A DNA stretch of 64,000 nucleotides, from positions 1 to 64,000 of the forward strand of contig JALDYZ010000013.1 in assembly GCA_030028905.1 (NCBI GenBank). Direction: 5' to 3'. Each line of letters opens with the position of its first letter. Position 1 is the first letter of the stretch. The notes below the pieces were generated by a model. That model saw nothing but the letters and a program-made list of their open reading frames with translations, did not search any database and was not told the origin of the DNA. The stretch is from Ferirhizobium litorale. Lineage in GTDB: Bacteria; Pseudomonadota; Alphaproteobacteria; Rhizobiales; Rhizobiaceae. Positions 15,926 through 26,460 of the stretch are shown here, piece by piece. Both the position numbers and the translations under genes were made by a program.

Positions 15926-17728
15926 TCAAAGCGGTCGCGCCGCATCGAGCACGCGGATCTGCACCCGCCGGGCGCCCTGCCAGTGGTCGGCGCTGATCGT
16001 TCCCGCCACATGCACGAGTTCGCCGCGCGATTTCAGAAGGAAGTCACCGAGCGGTGTTTCGCCGGCCCTGAAGGCGATGCCCTCCAGTCTTGCGCCATCG
16101 GGCGCCTCCAGCGTCACTTTTACATGCGACGTTCCGACCATGCGCGAATCGCGCAGCCGGTGGGCGGGAATTGCAAAGATCGGTTGCGAGTGCCCGGATC
16201 CATAGGGCCCGGCCGCTTCCAGTTGATCCACCAACTCGAGCGTGGCGCCGGACGCACCGAGCGCACCATCGATCTTCAGTGTCTGGTTGGCGACGAGACC
16301 GGCGACCGTCTTTTGCGCCTTCTCGTCGAAGAACGTCCTCAGCCGGCCGAGATTGCTGCGCTCAACGGTCAGGCCAGCAGCCATGGCATGGCCGCCCCCC
16401 TTGACCAGCAGCCCCGCCTCCACCGCCGCGCGCACCATACGCCCCATGTCAAAACCGTTGATCGACCGCCCCGAGCCCGTTCCCTTGCCGGAAGGATCGA
16501 AGGCGATGGCGAATGCGGGGCGCTTGAAACGCTCCTTCAGGCGCGCCGCCAGAAGGCCGACGATGCCCGGATGCCAATTCTCCCGGGCGGTGACGATCAC
16601 CGATGCGGCATCACCGTTGCCGTATTCGGCAAGCGCTTCGGCTTCCGCCTCTGCCAGCATCGCCGCTTCCATCGCCTGTCGTTCGCGGTTGAGTTCGTCC
16701 AACTGCCGGGCGATATCGCCGGCGGCGTTTTCGTCCGTCAGCGTCAGCAGCCGACTGCCGAGCGCGGCGTCACCAATGCGTCCACCGGCGTTGATGCGCG
16801 GACCGACGAGGAAGCCGAAATGATAGGGTGTCACAGGTCCGCCGAGGCCTGCGACCCGGAAGAGCGCGGCAAGGCCGGCATTGCCCATGTGGCGCGCCGC
16901 GATCAATCCCTTGACCACGTAGGCACGGTTGAGGCCCTTGAGCGGAACGACGTCGCAGACCGTCGCCAGCGCCACGATGTCGAGCCACGCCAGCAGGTCG
17001 AGATCACGCACCCGAGCGTCGCCCCTATCGCGCATCAGCTTCAGCGTCGCGACCAATACGAGGAAGACGACTCCGGCGGCACAGAGATGCCCCTGACCGG
17101 ACAGGTCGTCCTCGCGGTTCGGATTGACGAGGGCGTGGCAGGGCGGCAGTTCGTGGCCCATCTGGTGGTGGTCGATAACCACGACGTCGATGCCGCGTTC
17201 CCTGGCGACGGCAAGGGCCTCGTGGCTGGTCGAGCCGCAATCGACGGTGACGATGAGTTGCGCTCCGCCGTCGATCAACTGGCCGATCGCATTCGGATTG
17301 GGCCCGTAACCCTCGAAGATGCGGTCGGGAATATATATCTCGGCATTGACACCAAAGTGGGAAAGGAACCGATAGACCAGCGCCGACGAGGCTGCGCCGT
17401 CGACATCGTAGTCGCCGAAGATCGCGACCTTCTGGCGACTGGCAATTGCGCGCGCCAACCGTTCCGCCGCCCTGGTGCAGTCTACGAGGCTCGCGGGATC
17501 CGGCATCAGGCTGCGGATCGAAGGATCGAGGAACTGCAACGCTTCCTCCACCACGACCCCGCGCCCGGCGAGCACGCGCGAGATCAGGTCCGGCAGCCCA
17601 TGCAGTTGCGCCATGGCCAACGCCCGGTTGAGACCCGCCTGGTCTAGCCGCGCAACCCATCTCTGTCCGGAAACGGATCGCTCGACATTCAGGAATGCGC
17701 GTTGCACGGGATCGGGCAGTTCGTTCAT
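15926..17728 (-). CDS. recJ: Single-stranded-DNA-specific exonuclease RecJ
   Basis: This encodes 600 residues. RecJ degrades single-stranded DNA 5' to 3' in recombination and mismatch repair. The DHH-family motifs are visible: IFGDYDVDGAASSALVYRF (motif I), VTVDCGSTSHEAL, VVVIDHHQMGHELPP with the DHH triad (motif III), and the DHHA1 domain with GKGTGSGRSINGFD and VKGGGHAMAAGLTV. The C-terminal OB-fold domain follows (HVKVTLEAPDGARLEG). The length is normal. It is followed downstream by a 92-base gap, and it lies 34 bases after hom in the same direction. Confidence 0.96.
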   Translation of the reverse strand: MNELPDPVQRAFLNVERSVSGQRWVARLDQAGLNRALAMAQLHGLPDLISRVLAGRGVVVEEALQFLDPSIRSLMPDPASLVDCTRAAERLARAIASRQKVAIFGDYDVDGAASSALVYRFLSHFGVNAEIYIPDRIFEGYGPNPNAIGQLIDGGAQLIVTVDCGSTSHEALAVARERGIDVVVIDHHQMGHELPPCHALVNPNREDDLSGQGHLCAAGVVFLVLVATLKLMRDRGDARVRDLDLLAWLDIVALATVCDVVPLKGLNRAYVVKGLIAARHMGNAGLAALFRVAGLGGPVTPYHFGFLVGPRINAGGRIGDAALGSRLLTLTDENAAGDIARQLDELNRERQAMEAAMLAEAEAEALAEYGNGDAASVIVTARENWHPGIVGLLAARLKERFKRPAFAIAFDPSGKGTGSGRSINGFDMGRMVRAAVEAGLLVKGGGHAMAAGLTVERSNLGRLRTFFDEKAQKTVAGLVANQTLKIDGALGASGATLELVDQLEAAGPYGSGHSQPIFAIPAHRLRDSRMVGTSHVKVTLEAPDGARLEGIAFRAGETPLGDFLLKSRGELVHVAGTISADHWQGARRVQIRVLDAARPL

Positions 17729-17762
17729 CGAATCTCCAGATTGGGACCGCGCCAGCGGCGGG

Positions 17763-19082
17763 TCACGGCCGCGGGCGTTCGATGCGGATCACCTGCGGTT
17801 CGCCAAGCAGGTAACCCTCGCCCTTGATTGCTTCGACAGCCTTGCGGATCGACGCCTCCATCGTCGCATGGGTGACGAGGATGATCGTCTTCGGCTCCGT
17901 TGTGTCGAGATGCGTCGCCGACCGCTGCACGATCGATTCGAGCGAGATGTTGTTTTCCGCCATGTGGCCCGCGATGTGGGCAAAAACCCCTGCCCGGTCC
18001 TCCACCGTCATGCGGATGAAGTAGCCGCCCTCGTGCTTGCGCATCTGCGCGCGCTTGTACGGTTCGAGCTTGATCGCCGGACGCCCGAGCGAGGGTACGC
18101 GTTGCGCGCCGGGGCGGCTCTTGGCGATGTCGGCGATGTCGCCGAGCACGGCTGAGGCCGTCGCATTGCCCCCGGCGCCGGGGCCGACCATCAACAGTTC
18201 TCCGAGGATGTCGGATTCGATCGCCACCGCATTAGTGACGCCGTCGACCTGGGCGATGACGCTTTCCACCGGCACCATCGTCGGGTGCACGCGCTGCTCG
18301 ATGCCGGTCTCGGTGCGTTGCGCGACGCCGAGCAACTTGATGCGGTAGCCGAGATCGGCGGCGGCGCGGATATCCTCGATGGAAATATTGGTGATGCCTT
18401 CGAGATAGATGTCGTCGGCCGAGATCCGGTTGCCGAAGGCAAGCGTCGTCAGGATGGCAAGCTTGTGCGCGGTGTCGTTGCCCTCGATATCGAAGGCCGG
18501 GTCGGCCTCGGCATAGCCGAGGCGCTGCGCCTCCTTGAGGCAAGCGTCGAAAGACAGCCCCTCCTTCTCCATCTTGGTCAGAATGTAGTTGCAGGTGCCG
18601 TTCATGATGCCGTAGACGCGCGACACCGTGTTGCCGGTGAGCGACTCGCGCAATGCCTTGATGACCGGGATGCCACCGGCGACCGCTGCCTCGAAATTCA
18701 GGAGCGCTCCCTTCTCTTCGGCGAGTGCGGCGAGTTCCACCCCGTGGCTCGCCAGCAGCGCCTTGTTGGCGGTCACCACATGGAGACCGCGCTTGAGCGC
18801 TGCGCGCACGGATGCATCCGCCGGTCCGTTGGCGCCGCCCATGAGCTCGACGAAGACGTCGATATCCGCCTTTGCGGCCAGTTCCTCGGCACTGTTGAAC
18901 CACTTGATGGCGGAAAGATCGATGCCACGATCACGGGTGCGGTCGCGCGCGGTGACTGCAGTGATCACGATCGGCCGTCCGCAGGTGACGGTGAGGTTCT
19001 CGGCTCGCTCCTGGATGATCCGGACGAGTGACGCACCAACGGTTCCCAAGCCCGCAATGCCGATTTTGAGGGCATCTGCCAT
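17763..19082 (-). CDS. hom: Homoserine dehydrogenase
   Basis: This encodes 439 residues. It reduces aspartate semialdehyde to homoserine, the branch point for threonine and methionine. The N-terminal NAD(P)-binding motif GIAGLGTVGASLVRII is at residues 7-22. The catalytic region contains VTANKALLASHG, VAGGIPVIKALRESLTGN, IMNGTCNYILTKM and EADPAFDIEGNDTAHKLAIL. The last 85 residues are an ACT domain (FIRMTVEDRAGVFAHIAGHM), implying amino-acid feedback control. The ATG at 19082 begins MADALKIG; an in-frame extension upstream lacks family similarity. The aminotransferase gene lies 59 bases upstream, so both probably share one transcript. Confidence 0.96.
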   Translation of the reverse strand: MADALKIGIAGLGTVGASLVRIIQERAENLTVTCGRPIVITAVTARDRTRDRGIDLSAIKWFNSAEELAAKADIDVFVELMGGANGPADASVRAALKRGLHVVTANKALLASHGVELAALAEEKGALLNFEAAVAGGIPVIKALRESLTGNTVSRVYGIMNGTCNYILTKMEKEGLSFDACLKEAQRLGYAEADPAFDIEGNDTAHKLAILTTLAFGNRISADDIYLEGITNISIEDIRAAADLGYRIKLLGVAQRTETGIEQRVHPTMVPVESVIAQVDGVTNAVAIESDILGELLMVGPGAGGNATASAVLGDIADIAKSRPGAQRVPSLGRPAIKLEPYKRAQMRKHEGGYFIRMTVEDRAGVFAHIAGHMAENNISLESIVQRSATHLDTTEPKTIILVTHATMEASIRKAVEAIKGEGYLLGEPQVIRIERPRP

Positions 19083-19141
19083 GAAATGATCCTGACTGTT
19101 CCTGATGGAAAGACGGTCGCGGCCGCGACCGTCCAAGGAGT

Positions 19142-20359
<1,218 letters not shown>

Positions 20360-20584
20360 CTCTTTCCCCATGGATGCCGCCGGCGGTCGGCGGCAGGCGA
20401 AGTCCGTCAATCTTCGAAGCTCCCCGGCACGGACCTCGAATCCGGGATGAGCCATGCTCCTTTACATCGGGCGGATACGGTATTTTTTTGACGCGCCAAG
20501 AGCGGCAAGGGCCGCAATCCGGCAGCGGCAGGAAAATATCCGCGCGCCTTGTGGTTTGCTTAGAAATCGAAGGAAAGGCAAGCG

Positions 20585-20992
20585 TTAATTGGCAATCTCG
20601 GACAGCGCTTCCTCGCCGTGGGCGTTGGCGAGCTTGCGCAGTTCCTCGAGGCGTCGCTTGTACTCGGCTTCGGAGACATTTCCAGCGCGCTTCTGCGCGC
20701 CGAGCGCCGTCACCTGCGCTTCGATCGAGGAAGCCTCTGTATCGCTGAGTTGCACGTTGGCCGCCGTCAACGGCTTGCCGAACGTGGGATAGGTGCCGGT
20801 CTTGCGCGGCGCTGTTTCACGCGGCGCGGGATTCGCATTGCTTTCGACGACCGTCGGCGTCAGCGACGCCGTTTGCGCGGTCGCCACGGGCTGCGAAGAC
20901 GTGCAACCGGCGAGGGTTGCAACCAGCCCGGCGAACGTTCCGATCGTCACCGTCAACTTTGCTTTGTGCCTTGCTTCGCCCATGTGTCCCAT
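20585..20992 (-). CDS. Small putative lipoprotein
   Basis: This encodes 135 residues. It has a basic start, a hydrophobic stretch and a lipobox (LVATLAGC) with the modified cysteine near residue 30, so it should be an outer- or inner-membrane lipoprotein. The mature part begins with a flexible Ser/Thr/Pro-rich region (residues 31-65). It ends with a helical charged domain, EAEYKRRLEELRKLANAHGE, similar in style to short SHOCT-like or coiled-coil ends. The start could also be a GTG 9 bases upstream. No function is assigned. Confidence 0.75.
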   Translation of the reverse strand: MGHMGEARHKAKLTVTIGTFAGLVATLAGCTSSQPVATAQTASLTPTVVESNANPAPRETAPRKTGTYPTFGKPLTAANVQLSDTEASSIEAQVTALGAQKRAGNVSEAEYKRRLEELRKLANAHGEEALSEIAN

Positions 20993-21073
20993 CCAGATCA
21001 CCGCGTTTCACTTTGCATTGGAGACAGTTAAATTTGTCATATGATCAATGCAAGCGCCATGTAAGTCGTCACT

Positions 21074-21133
21074 GGCACTTGCCTATCTTTTCATGCAGAA
21101 TAGTTTCCTGTCGCATTGCATCAGGCAGGTGCC
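21074..21133 (+). promoter_or_regulatory. Inverted repeat in the phaC leader
   Basis: GGCACTTGCCT (21074-21084) pairs with AGGCAGGTGCC (21123-21133) over 11 positions with one G-T pair. The arms enclose 38 bases. This lies 115 bases before the phaC start, between the divergent lipoprotein and phaC genes, and could be an RNA stem or a spaced operator. I cannot match it to a known PhaR/AniA site. Confidence 0.35.
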
Positions 21134-21247
21134 CGAGAGGAAAAGTGCGCAGGCTCAAAATGCGAATGCAGGTTACTGGGACCGATTCTCCATGCTCCTC
21201 TGAGGCCTCGGTCCCGTCAAAAAAGAAGTATGCCGGGAGGAAGATGA

Positions 21248-23089
21248 GTGTCTGACAACAGTCAGGAACACAAGGAGACCGGAAGCGCATTCAAGGGCTT
21301 CGATCCGAAGATGGCGGAGCCCTACATTGTCAGGGATCCGCAGTCCATGGCGTTGAATCTCGCCCGGGCCCTTGAACACCTCGGAAAGGCCGCATCGGTC
21401 TGGCTCGCCCCCCGTGAACGCGGCGAAATGGTCGACATCGGCTCCGAACCGGTCAACGACATGGTCAAGACGCTATCGAAGGTTTCGGAATACTGGCTTT
21501 CCGATCCGCGGCGCACCCTTGAGGCGCAAACCTATCTGATGTCGAGCCTCTTCACCGCCTGGACGCGCAGCATGCAGAAGCTCGGCGGCGAGGAGCCTGT
21601 CGCCGAGCAAGTGCCAGTCCGGCAGGACAAGCGCTTTGCCGATGAGGACTGGGAGCGCAATCCGTTCTTCGACTTTCTGCGCCAGACCTATTTCATCGCG
21701 TCCGACTGGGCCGACAAGATGGTGAGCGATGCCGAGGGGCTCGACGAACATACGAGGCACAAGGCGACCTTCTATGTGAAGCAGATCACCTCCGCGCTGT
21801 CTCCGACGAACTTCATGACGACCAATCCCCAAGTCTATCGGGAAACGGTCGCCAGCCATGGCGCCAATCTCGTGCGCGGCATGGAGATGCTGGCCGAGGA
21901 CATCGCCGCCGGCCAGGGCACGCTCCGCCTGCGCCACACCGACACAAGCAAATTCGCCATCGGCAAGAATCTTGCGCTTACCCCCGGCAAGGTGATCGCC
22001 CAGAGTCCTGTCTGCCAGGTCATCCAGTATGAGAGCACCACCGACAAGGTGCTCAAGCGCCCGCTACTGGTGTGCCCGCCGTGGATCAACAAGTTCTATG
22101 TTCTGGACCTCAACCCGCAGAAATCGTTCATCAAATGGTGTGTCGATCAAGGACACACGGTGTTCGTGATCTCCTGGATCAATCCCGACGAACGCCATGC
22201 CGACAAGGGCTGGGAAGCATATGCTCGCGAGGGCATCGACTTCGCGCTCGAGACGATCGAGAAAGCGACCGGGGAAAAGCAGGTCAACGCCATCGGCTAC
22301 TGCGTCGGCGGAACGCTTCTTGCCGCGACGCTGGCGCTGCATGCCCAGGAGAAGAATACCAGGATCCGTACCGCGACGCTGTTTACAACCCAGGTCGACT
22401 TCACCCATGCCGGCGACTTGAAGGTGTTCGTCGACGAGGACCAACTGGGCTCGCTCGAGCAGAAGATGCAGGCGCGCGGCTATCTCGACGGCTCGAAGAT
22501 GTCGACCGCCTTCAACCTGCTGCGCTCGAACGAGTTGATCTGGCCCTACATGGTCAACAACTATCTGAAAGGTCAGGAACCGCTGCCGTTCGACCTGCTT
22601 TACTGGAATTCCGATTCCACCCGCATGGCGGCGGCAAACCACTCCTATTACCTCCGCAACTGCTACCTCAACAACACGCTCAGCCAGGGCACCATGGTGC
22701 TCGCCGGCAAGACGCTGTCGCTGAAGGACATCAAGATCCCGATCTACAACCTTGCAACGCGCGAGGACCACATCGCGCCGCCGAAATCGGTGTTCCTCGG
22801 CAGCCAGTTCTTCGGCGGGCCCGTCGAATACGTGCTCAGCGGTTCGGGCCATATTGCCGGCGTGGTCAATCCTCCCGACAAGAAGAAGTACCAATACTGG
22901 ACGAACGGCGCCCCCAAGGGCGACTATGAGGACTGGCTGGCGAACGCCAAAGAATCCGCCGGCTCCTGGTGGCCGCATTGGCATGGCTGGATCGAAAGCC
23001 ACAGCGACAAGAAGGTCCCGGCTCGGATACCGGGCGGCGGCTCCTTGAACGCCATCGAGGAAGCTCCGGGCTCCTATGTCATGGGCTAG
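21248..23089 (+). CDS. phaC: Class I poly(3-hydroxyalkanoate) synthase
   Basis: This encodes 613 residues. It polymerises (R)-3-hydroxybutyryl-CoA into PHB on storage granules. The lipase-like box GYCVGG places the catalytic cysteine at about residue 352; the other triad members fit LATREDHIAPP (Asp) and GSGHIAGVVN (His). Further family blocks are PPWINKFYVLDL, VFVISWINP and WWPHWHGW near the C-terminus. The roughly 60-residue longer N-terminus than short class I enzymes is usual in rhizobia. It starts with GTG 21248 behind GGAGGAAGATGA. There is no phaE partner, consistent with class I. It is divergent from the upstream lipoprotein gene. Confidence 0.96.
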   Translation: MSDNSQEHKETGSAFKGFDPKMAEPYIVRDPQSMALNLARALEHLGKAASVWLAPRERGEMVDIGSEPVNDMVKTLSKVSEYWLSDPRRTLEAQTYLMSSLFTAWTRSMQKLGGEEPVAEQVPVRQDKRFADEDWERNPFFDFLRQTYFIASDWADKMVSDAEGLDEHTRHKATFYVKQITSALSPTNFMTTNPQVYRETVASHGANLVRGMEMLAEDIAAGQGTLRLRHTDTSKFAIGKNLALTPGKVIAQSPVCQVIQYESTTDKVLKRPLLVCPPWINKFYVLDLNPQKSFIKWCVDQGHTVFVISWINPDERHADKGWEAYAREGIDFALETIEKATGEKQVNAIGYCVGGTLLAATLALHAQEKNTRIRTATLFTTQVDFTHAGDLKVFVDEDQLGSLEQKMQARGYLDGSKMSTAFNLLRSNELIWPYMVNNYLKGQEPLPFDLLYWNSDSTRMAAANHSYYLRNCYLNNTLSQGTMVLAGKTLSLKDIKIPIYNLATREDHIAPPKSVFLGSQFFGGPVEYVLSGSGHIAGVVNPPDKKKYQYWTNGAPKGDYEDWLANAKESAGSWWPHWHGWIESHSDKKVPARIPGGGSLNAIEEAPGSYVMG

Positions 23090-23197
23090 GTGCCGTAACC
23101 GTATGCACTTCAATGAATTGCGATGCGTTATTGATATTATTTCCATTTCCCGGCGGAACAAGAGTTCCGCGATGGTCGCCACCGACCGGAATGAAGC

Positions 23198-23917
23198 ATG
23201 ACCTTCGACCAGCCACTGATCCCCGCCACGCTGATCGCCCGATACAAGCGGTTCCTGTTTGATGCTGAACTCGACAGCGGGGGGATCATTACAGGCTCTT
23301 GCCCCAATACAGGCTCGATGCAGGGCCTCACGACACCCGGTTCGCGGATCTGGCTGTCGGCCCATGACGGCGGCACGCGCAAACACCGTCACCGACTGGA
23401 ACTGGTGGAGGCCGACGGCACGACGGTCGGCATCAATACCGCACTGCCCAACCGACTGGCCGAAGAGGCGATCGCCGCCGGCCTGGTCGGCAATCTCGGC
23501 AGCTATTCGACACTCGAGCGGGAACGCAAGTATGGCCGCAACTCGCGCATCGACCTTTTGCTGAGGGACGCCCTTCGTCCCGACGCCTATGTCGAGGTCA
23601 AGAATGTGCATTTCATCCGCTCGACCGGTCTTGCTGAGTTTCCCGACACCGTCACCGCCCGCGGCACCAAGCACCTCGAGGAACTCGGCGACATGGTCGA
23701 GGCAGGTCACCGGGCGGTGATGCTTTACCTCATCCAGCGCGCCGATTGCTCGCGATTTCGGATTTCGGCCGATCTCGACCCTGTCTATGGAACTGCGTTC
23801 CGAAGGGCGATCGGGCGTGGAGTGGAGGCATTTGCGGTAAAATGCCGGGTTACGGCGCGGGAAATCACTCCGACGGCATTGATCCCGATAGACGAACCCG
23901 GCATTGCTGGACTATGA
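23198..23917 (+). CDS. sfsA: SfsA family sugar-fermentation-stimulation/nuclease-like protein
   Basis: This encodes 239 residues, full length for SfsA. Motifs are [17 protein letters not shown], the HCPNTGSM-type block (here [11 protein letters not shown]), [18 protein letters not shown], and the nuclease-like core [18 protein letters not shown]-type (here [18 protein letters not shown]) and FRRA complete the family pattern. SfsA proteins have an OB-fold plus a restriction-endonuclease-like domain; the cellular role is unclear. It lies 108 bases after phaC and 37 bases before map. Confidence 0.93.
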   Translation: MTFDQPLIPATLIARYKRFLFDAELDSGGIITGSCPNTGSMQGLTTPGSRIWLSAHDGGTRKHRHRLELVEADGTTVGINTALPNRLAEEAIAAGLVGNLGSYSTLERERKYGRNSRIDLLLRDALRPDAYVEVKNVHFIRSTGLAEFPDTVTARGTKHLEELGDMVEAGHRAVMLYLIQRADCSRFRISADLDPVYGTAFRRAIGRGVEAFAVKCRVTAREITPTALIPIDEPGIAGL

Positions 23918-23954
23918 ACGAACGTGACAATATGCGGATGCCGAAAGCTCAACC

Positions 23955-24791
23955 ATGGTAAACTACATCGAAGCATTTTCCGCCCCTATGAAGAATACGG
24001 GCGCAATCCGGCTCTATGGGCCGGAGGGCTTCGAGGGCATGCGCAAGGCGTGCCAATTGACCGCTCGCTGCCTCGACGAGCTTGCCGGCATCGTCAAGCC
24101 CGGGGTCACGACCGACGAGATCGACCGATTCGTCCTGGAGTTCGGCCTAGATAACGACGCGATCCCCGCCACGCTCAACTATCGCGGCTACACAAAGTCC
24201 AGTTGCACCTCGATCAACCATGTTGTCTGCCACGGCATCCCGAACGACAAGCCGCTGCGCGAAGGCGATATCGTCAATATCGACGTGACCTACGTCGTCG
24301 ACGGATGGCACGGCGATTCGAGCCGCATGTATCCGGTCGGCGAAATCAAGCGCTCGGCCGAGCGCCTGCTCGAAGTGACCCATGAGTGCCTGATGCGCGG
24401 CATTGCCGCCGTCCGCCCCGGCGCGCGCCTTGGCGCCATCGGCGAAGCGATCCAGACCTACGCGGAAGCCGAGCGTTGCTCGGTCGTGCGCGACTTCTGC
24501 GGCCACGGGCTCGGCCGTCTCTTCCACGATGCGCCAAACGTGCTGCATTATGGCCGCGCCAACGAAGGTCCGGAATTGAAGGAAGGCATGATCTTCACCA
24601 TCGAGCCGATGATCAATCTCGGCCGCCCGCACGTGAAGGTTCTTTCCGACGGCTGGACCGCCGTCACCCGCGACCGTTCGCTCTCGGCCCAGTACGAACA
24701 CGCCATCGGCGTCACTGCAACCGGCTGCGAGATATTCACCCTTTCCCCGGCCGGGCTGGACAGGCCCGGCCTGCCGCCACTCAAGGGATAA
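23955..24791 (+). CDS. map: Methionine aminopeptidase, type I
   Basis: This encodes 278 residues. It removes initiator methionine from nascent proteins. The five metal ligands of the type I fold are recognisable: Asp in IVNIDVTYVVDGWHGD (two), His in FCGHGLG, Glu in FTIEPMI and Glu in QYEHAIGV. The short lead sequence (MVNYIEAFSAPMKNTG) is usual in rhizobial copies. The stop is only 3 bases before radC, giving a likely map-radC transcript. Confidence 0.96.
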   Translation: MVNYIEAFSAPMKNTGAIRLYGPEGFEGMRKACQLTARCLDELAGIVKPGVTTDEIDRFVLEFGLDNDAIPATLNYRGYTKSSCTSINHVVCHGIPNDKPLREGDIVNIDVTYVVDGWHGDSSRMYPVGEIKRSAERLLEVTHECLMRGIAAVRPGARLGAIGEAIQTYAEAERCSVVRDFCGHGLGRLFHDAPNVLHYGRANEGPELKEGMIFTIEPMINLGRPHVKVLSDGWTAVTRDRSLSAQYEHAIGVTATGCEIFTLSPAGLDRPGLPPLKG

Positions 24792-24794
24792 GGC

Positions 24795-25658
24795 ATGGCC
24801 AGACCACCCCTCCGCCCCGACAGTCTCGAACAGACAGCTTTGGATCTCGCGGAGGATAAGGTGGAGGCCCATGTTACGGCCGACGAGCGCAGCCACTTTG
24901 GCGAGCGGTCCGCAAAACCGTCGCGTCTCGGCCGCAGCGCAGCCGGCGAAACAGCGCGCGGCATGCAAATTGTTACTGCAGACAAGGATACCCACTATCA
25001 CGGGCATCGCGATCGGTTGCGGAACCGCTATCGCGAAAACGGGGAAACCGCCCTCGCCGACTACGAGATCCTCGAACTGCTGCTCTTCCGGCTTATTCCG
25101 CGCCGCGACACCAAGCCGATTGCAAAGGCGCTTCTGCAGCGCTTCGGCACGCTCGCAGGCGTCTTTGGCGCACCGCCGGCGCTACTGCAGGAGGTGAGCG
25201 GCATCGGCGAGGCGGTCGCCCTCGACCTCAAGCTCGTTGCCACCGTCGCCAGCCGCATGCTGAAGAGCGAGATCCGCGACAAGACCATCCTGTCGTCCTG
25301 GTCCTCCGTCATTGCCTATTGCCATGCCGCCATGGCGCACGAGACGCGCGAACAGTTCCGCATCCTTTTCCTCGATAAGAAAAACGCGCTGATCGCCGAT
25401 GAGGTGCAGGGCCAAGGCACGATCGATCACACGCCGGTCTACCCGCGCGAGGTCGTCCGCCGGGCGCTCGAACTTTCCGCTTCGGCGATCATCCTTGTCC
25501 ACAACCATCCTTCCGGCGATCCCACACCTTCGCGCGCCGACATCGACATGACCCAACTCATCATCTCGACGGCAAAGCCGCTCGGGATTACGGTTCACGA
25601 CCACATCATCATCGGCAAGGAAGGCCATGTCAGCTTCAGGAGTCTGAAACTTATTTAG
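24795..25658 (+). CDS. radC: RadC family JAMM-domain protein
   Basis: This encodes 287 residues. The N-terminal region carries a helix-hairpin-helix-like UPF0758 domain ([33 protein letters not shown]). The C-terminal JAB/JAMM metal-binding motif is [18 protein letters not shown] at about residues 236-253. Despite the historical name, a DNA-repair role is not established. It overlaps in transcription with map (3-base gap). The 70-residue N-terminal extension is low in conservation, so the true start could be further in; the ATG at 24795 directly after map is favoured by spacing. Confidence 0.93.
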   Translation: MARPPLRPDSLEQTALDLAEDKVEAHVTADERSHFGERSAKPSRLGRSAAGETARGMQIVTADKDTHYHGHRDRLRNRYRENGETALADYEILELLLFRLIPRRDTKPIAKALLQRFGTLAGVFGAPPALLQEVSGIGEAVALDLKLVATVASRMLKSEIRDKTILSSWSSVIAYCHAAMAHETREQFRILFLDKKNALIADEVQGQGTIDHTPVYPREVVRRALELSASAIILVHNHPSGDPTPSRADIDMTQLIISTAKPLGITVHDHIIIGKEGHVSFRSLKLI

Positions 25659-25805
25659 CCGGGAAGATCAGGAGAGACCGTATGCAGGCGATCTCTCCCG
25701 ATCCGGCTACCGCGTGCGGAGCGTCAGCCTTGTCCGACCCAAGGGCCGAGACGAGAGCGGCATGATGTGCCACGCTGCCGATAGCCCGGTCATTGAACAT
25801 CGGCC

Positions 25806-26297
25806 TCAGCCTTGCGGAGGCATGATCACCTTGTCGATGACGTGGATCACTCCGTTCGAAGCAGCGATATCGGTCGCCGTCACGTTGGCGTCGTTGACCT
25901 TCACCGCGCTTCCTTCGACCTGAACGTCTATGGCCTTTCCGTTGACGGTATCGGCCTCATCCAGCTTGGTGACATCTGCCGCCATCACCTTGCCCGGGAC
26001 GACATGATAGGTGAGTACGGCGACCAGTTTCTCCTTGTTCTCCGGTTTCAGCAGCTCTTCGACCGTACCGGCGGGGAGTTGGGCAAAGGCTTCGTCGGTC
26101 GGGGCAAAGACGGTAAAGGGGCCTTCTCCCTTGAGCGTCGCCACCAGGCCCGCGGCGTCGAGTGCTGCGGCGAGCGTCTTGAACTGGCCGGCGGCCGCTG
26201 CGGTGTCGACGATATCCTTTTCCGCAGCGTGCGCGGGCAGTGCAGCCGCGGCAAGGGTGAAGATCGTGGCAGCGATTGCGCGTTTCATTCTCATCAT
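25806..26297 (-). CDS. Secreted fasciclin-domain protein
   Basis: This encodes 163 residues. A signal peptide occupies about residues 1-25 with a predicted cleavage after LPAHA. It is followed by one FAS1 domain: [46 protein letters not shown] and [17 protein letters not shown]1 proteins are extracellular or periplasmic adhesion-type proteins, and rhizobial Nex18/FAS1 members affect symbiosis; no specific role can be given here. GGGAGAACG precedes the ATG. It is divergent from the XRE-cupin regulator, which may control it. Confidence 0.92.
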   Translation of the reverse strand: MMRMKRAIAATIFTLAAAALPAHAAEKDIVDTAAAAGQFKTLAAALDAAGLVATLKGEGPFTVFAPTDEAFAQLPAGTVEELLKPENKEKLVAVLTYHVVPGKVMAADVTKLDEADTVNGKAIDVQVEGSAVKVNDANVTATDIAASNGVIHVIDKVIMPPQG

Positions 26298-26361
26298 CGT
26301 TCTCCCTGAATGAACCTCGCTTGCCTTTCAACAAGCCAGTATTTTCATACAGAGAAAACAC

Positions 26362-26412
26362 CTTGTACTACCACTCAATTTTTCGTGACAAGAAATCATT
26401 TTGTATTGACAA
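26362..26412. promoter_or_regulatory. Possible operator region between fasciclin and XRE-cupin genes
   Basis: The AT-rich divergent region holds CTTGT (26362-26366) facing ACAAG (26388-26392), and a tight TTGT-attg-ACAA repeat (26401-26412). TTGT/ACAA half-sites are common in operators of small HTH regulators. Autoregulation by the adjacent gene is an inference. Confidence 0.3.
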
Positions 26413-26460
26413 GCAAATGATCGATGGCGGATTGTCGCCACATGAAATGGAGTTGAAAGC

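Noticed and set aside
15923-17647. Long open plus-strand frame of 574 codons
   Set aside because: It is antisense to recJ, which has all DHH-family motifs; the plus-strand product has no family features and reflects GC-rich codon bias.
22064-23710. Long open minus-strand frame across phaC and sfsA
   Set aside because: It is antisense to two well-supported genes and crosses their boundary without a start site.
25659-25805. Hairpin-like repeats after radC as a terminator
   Set aside because: The arms (GATC, GGAGAGA/TCTCTCC) are imperfect and no T-run follows; not convincing.
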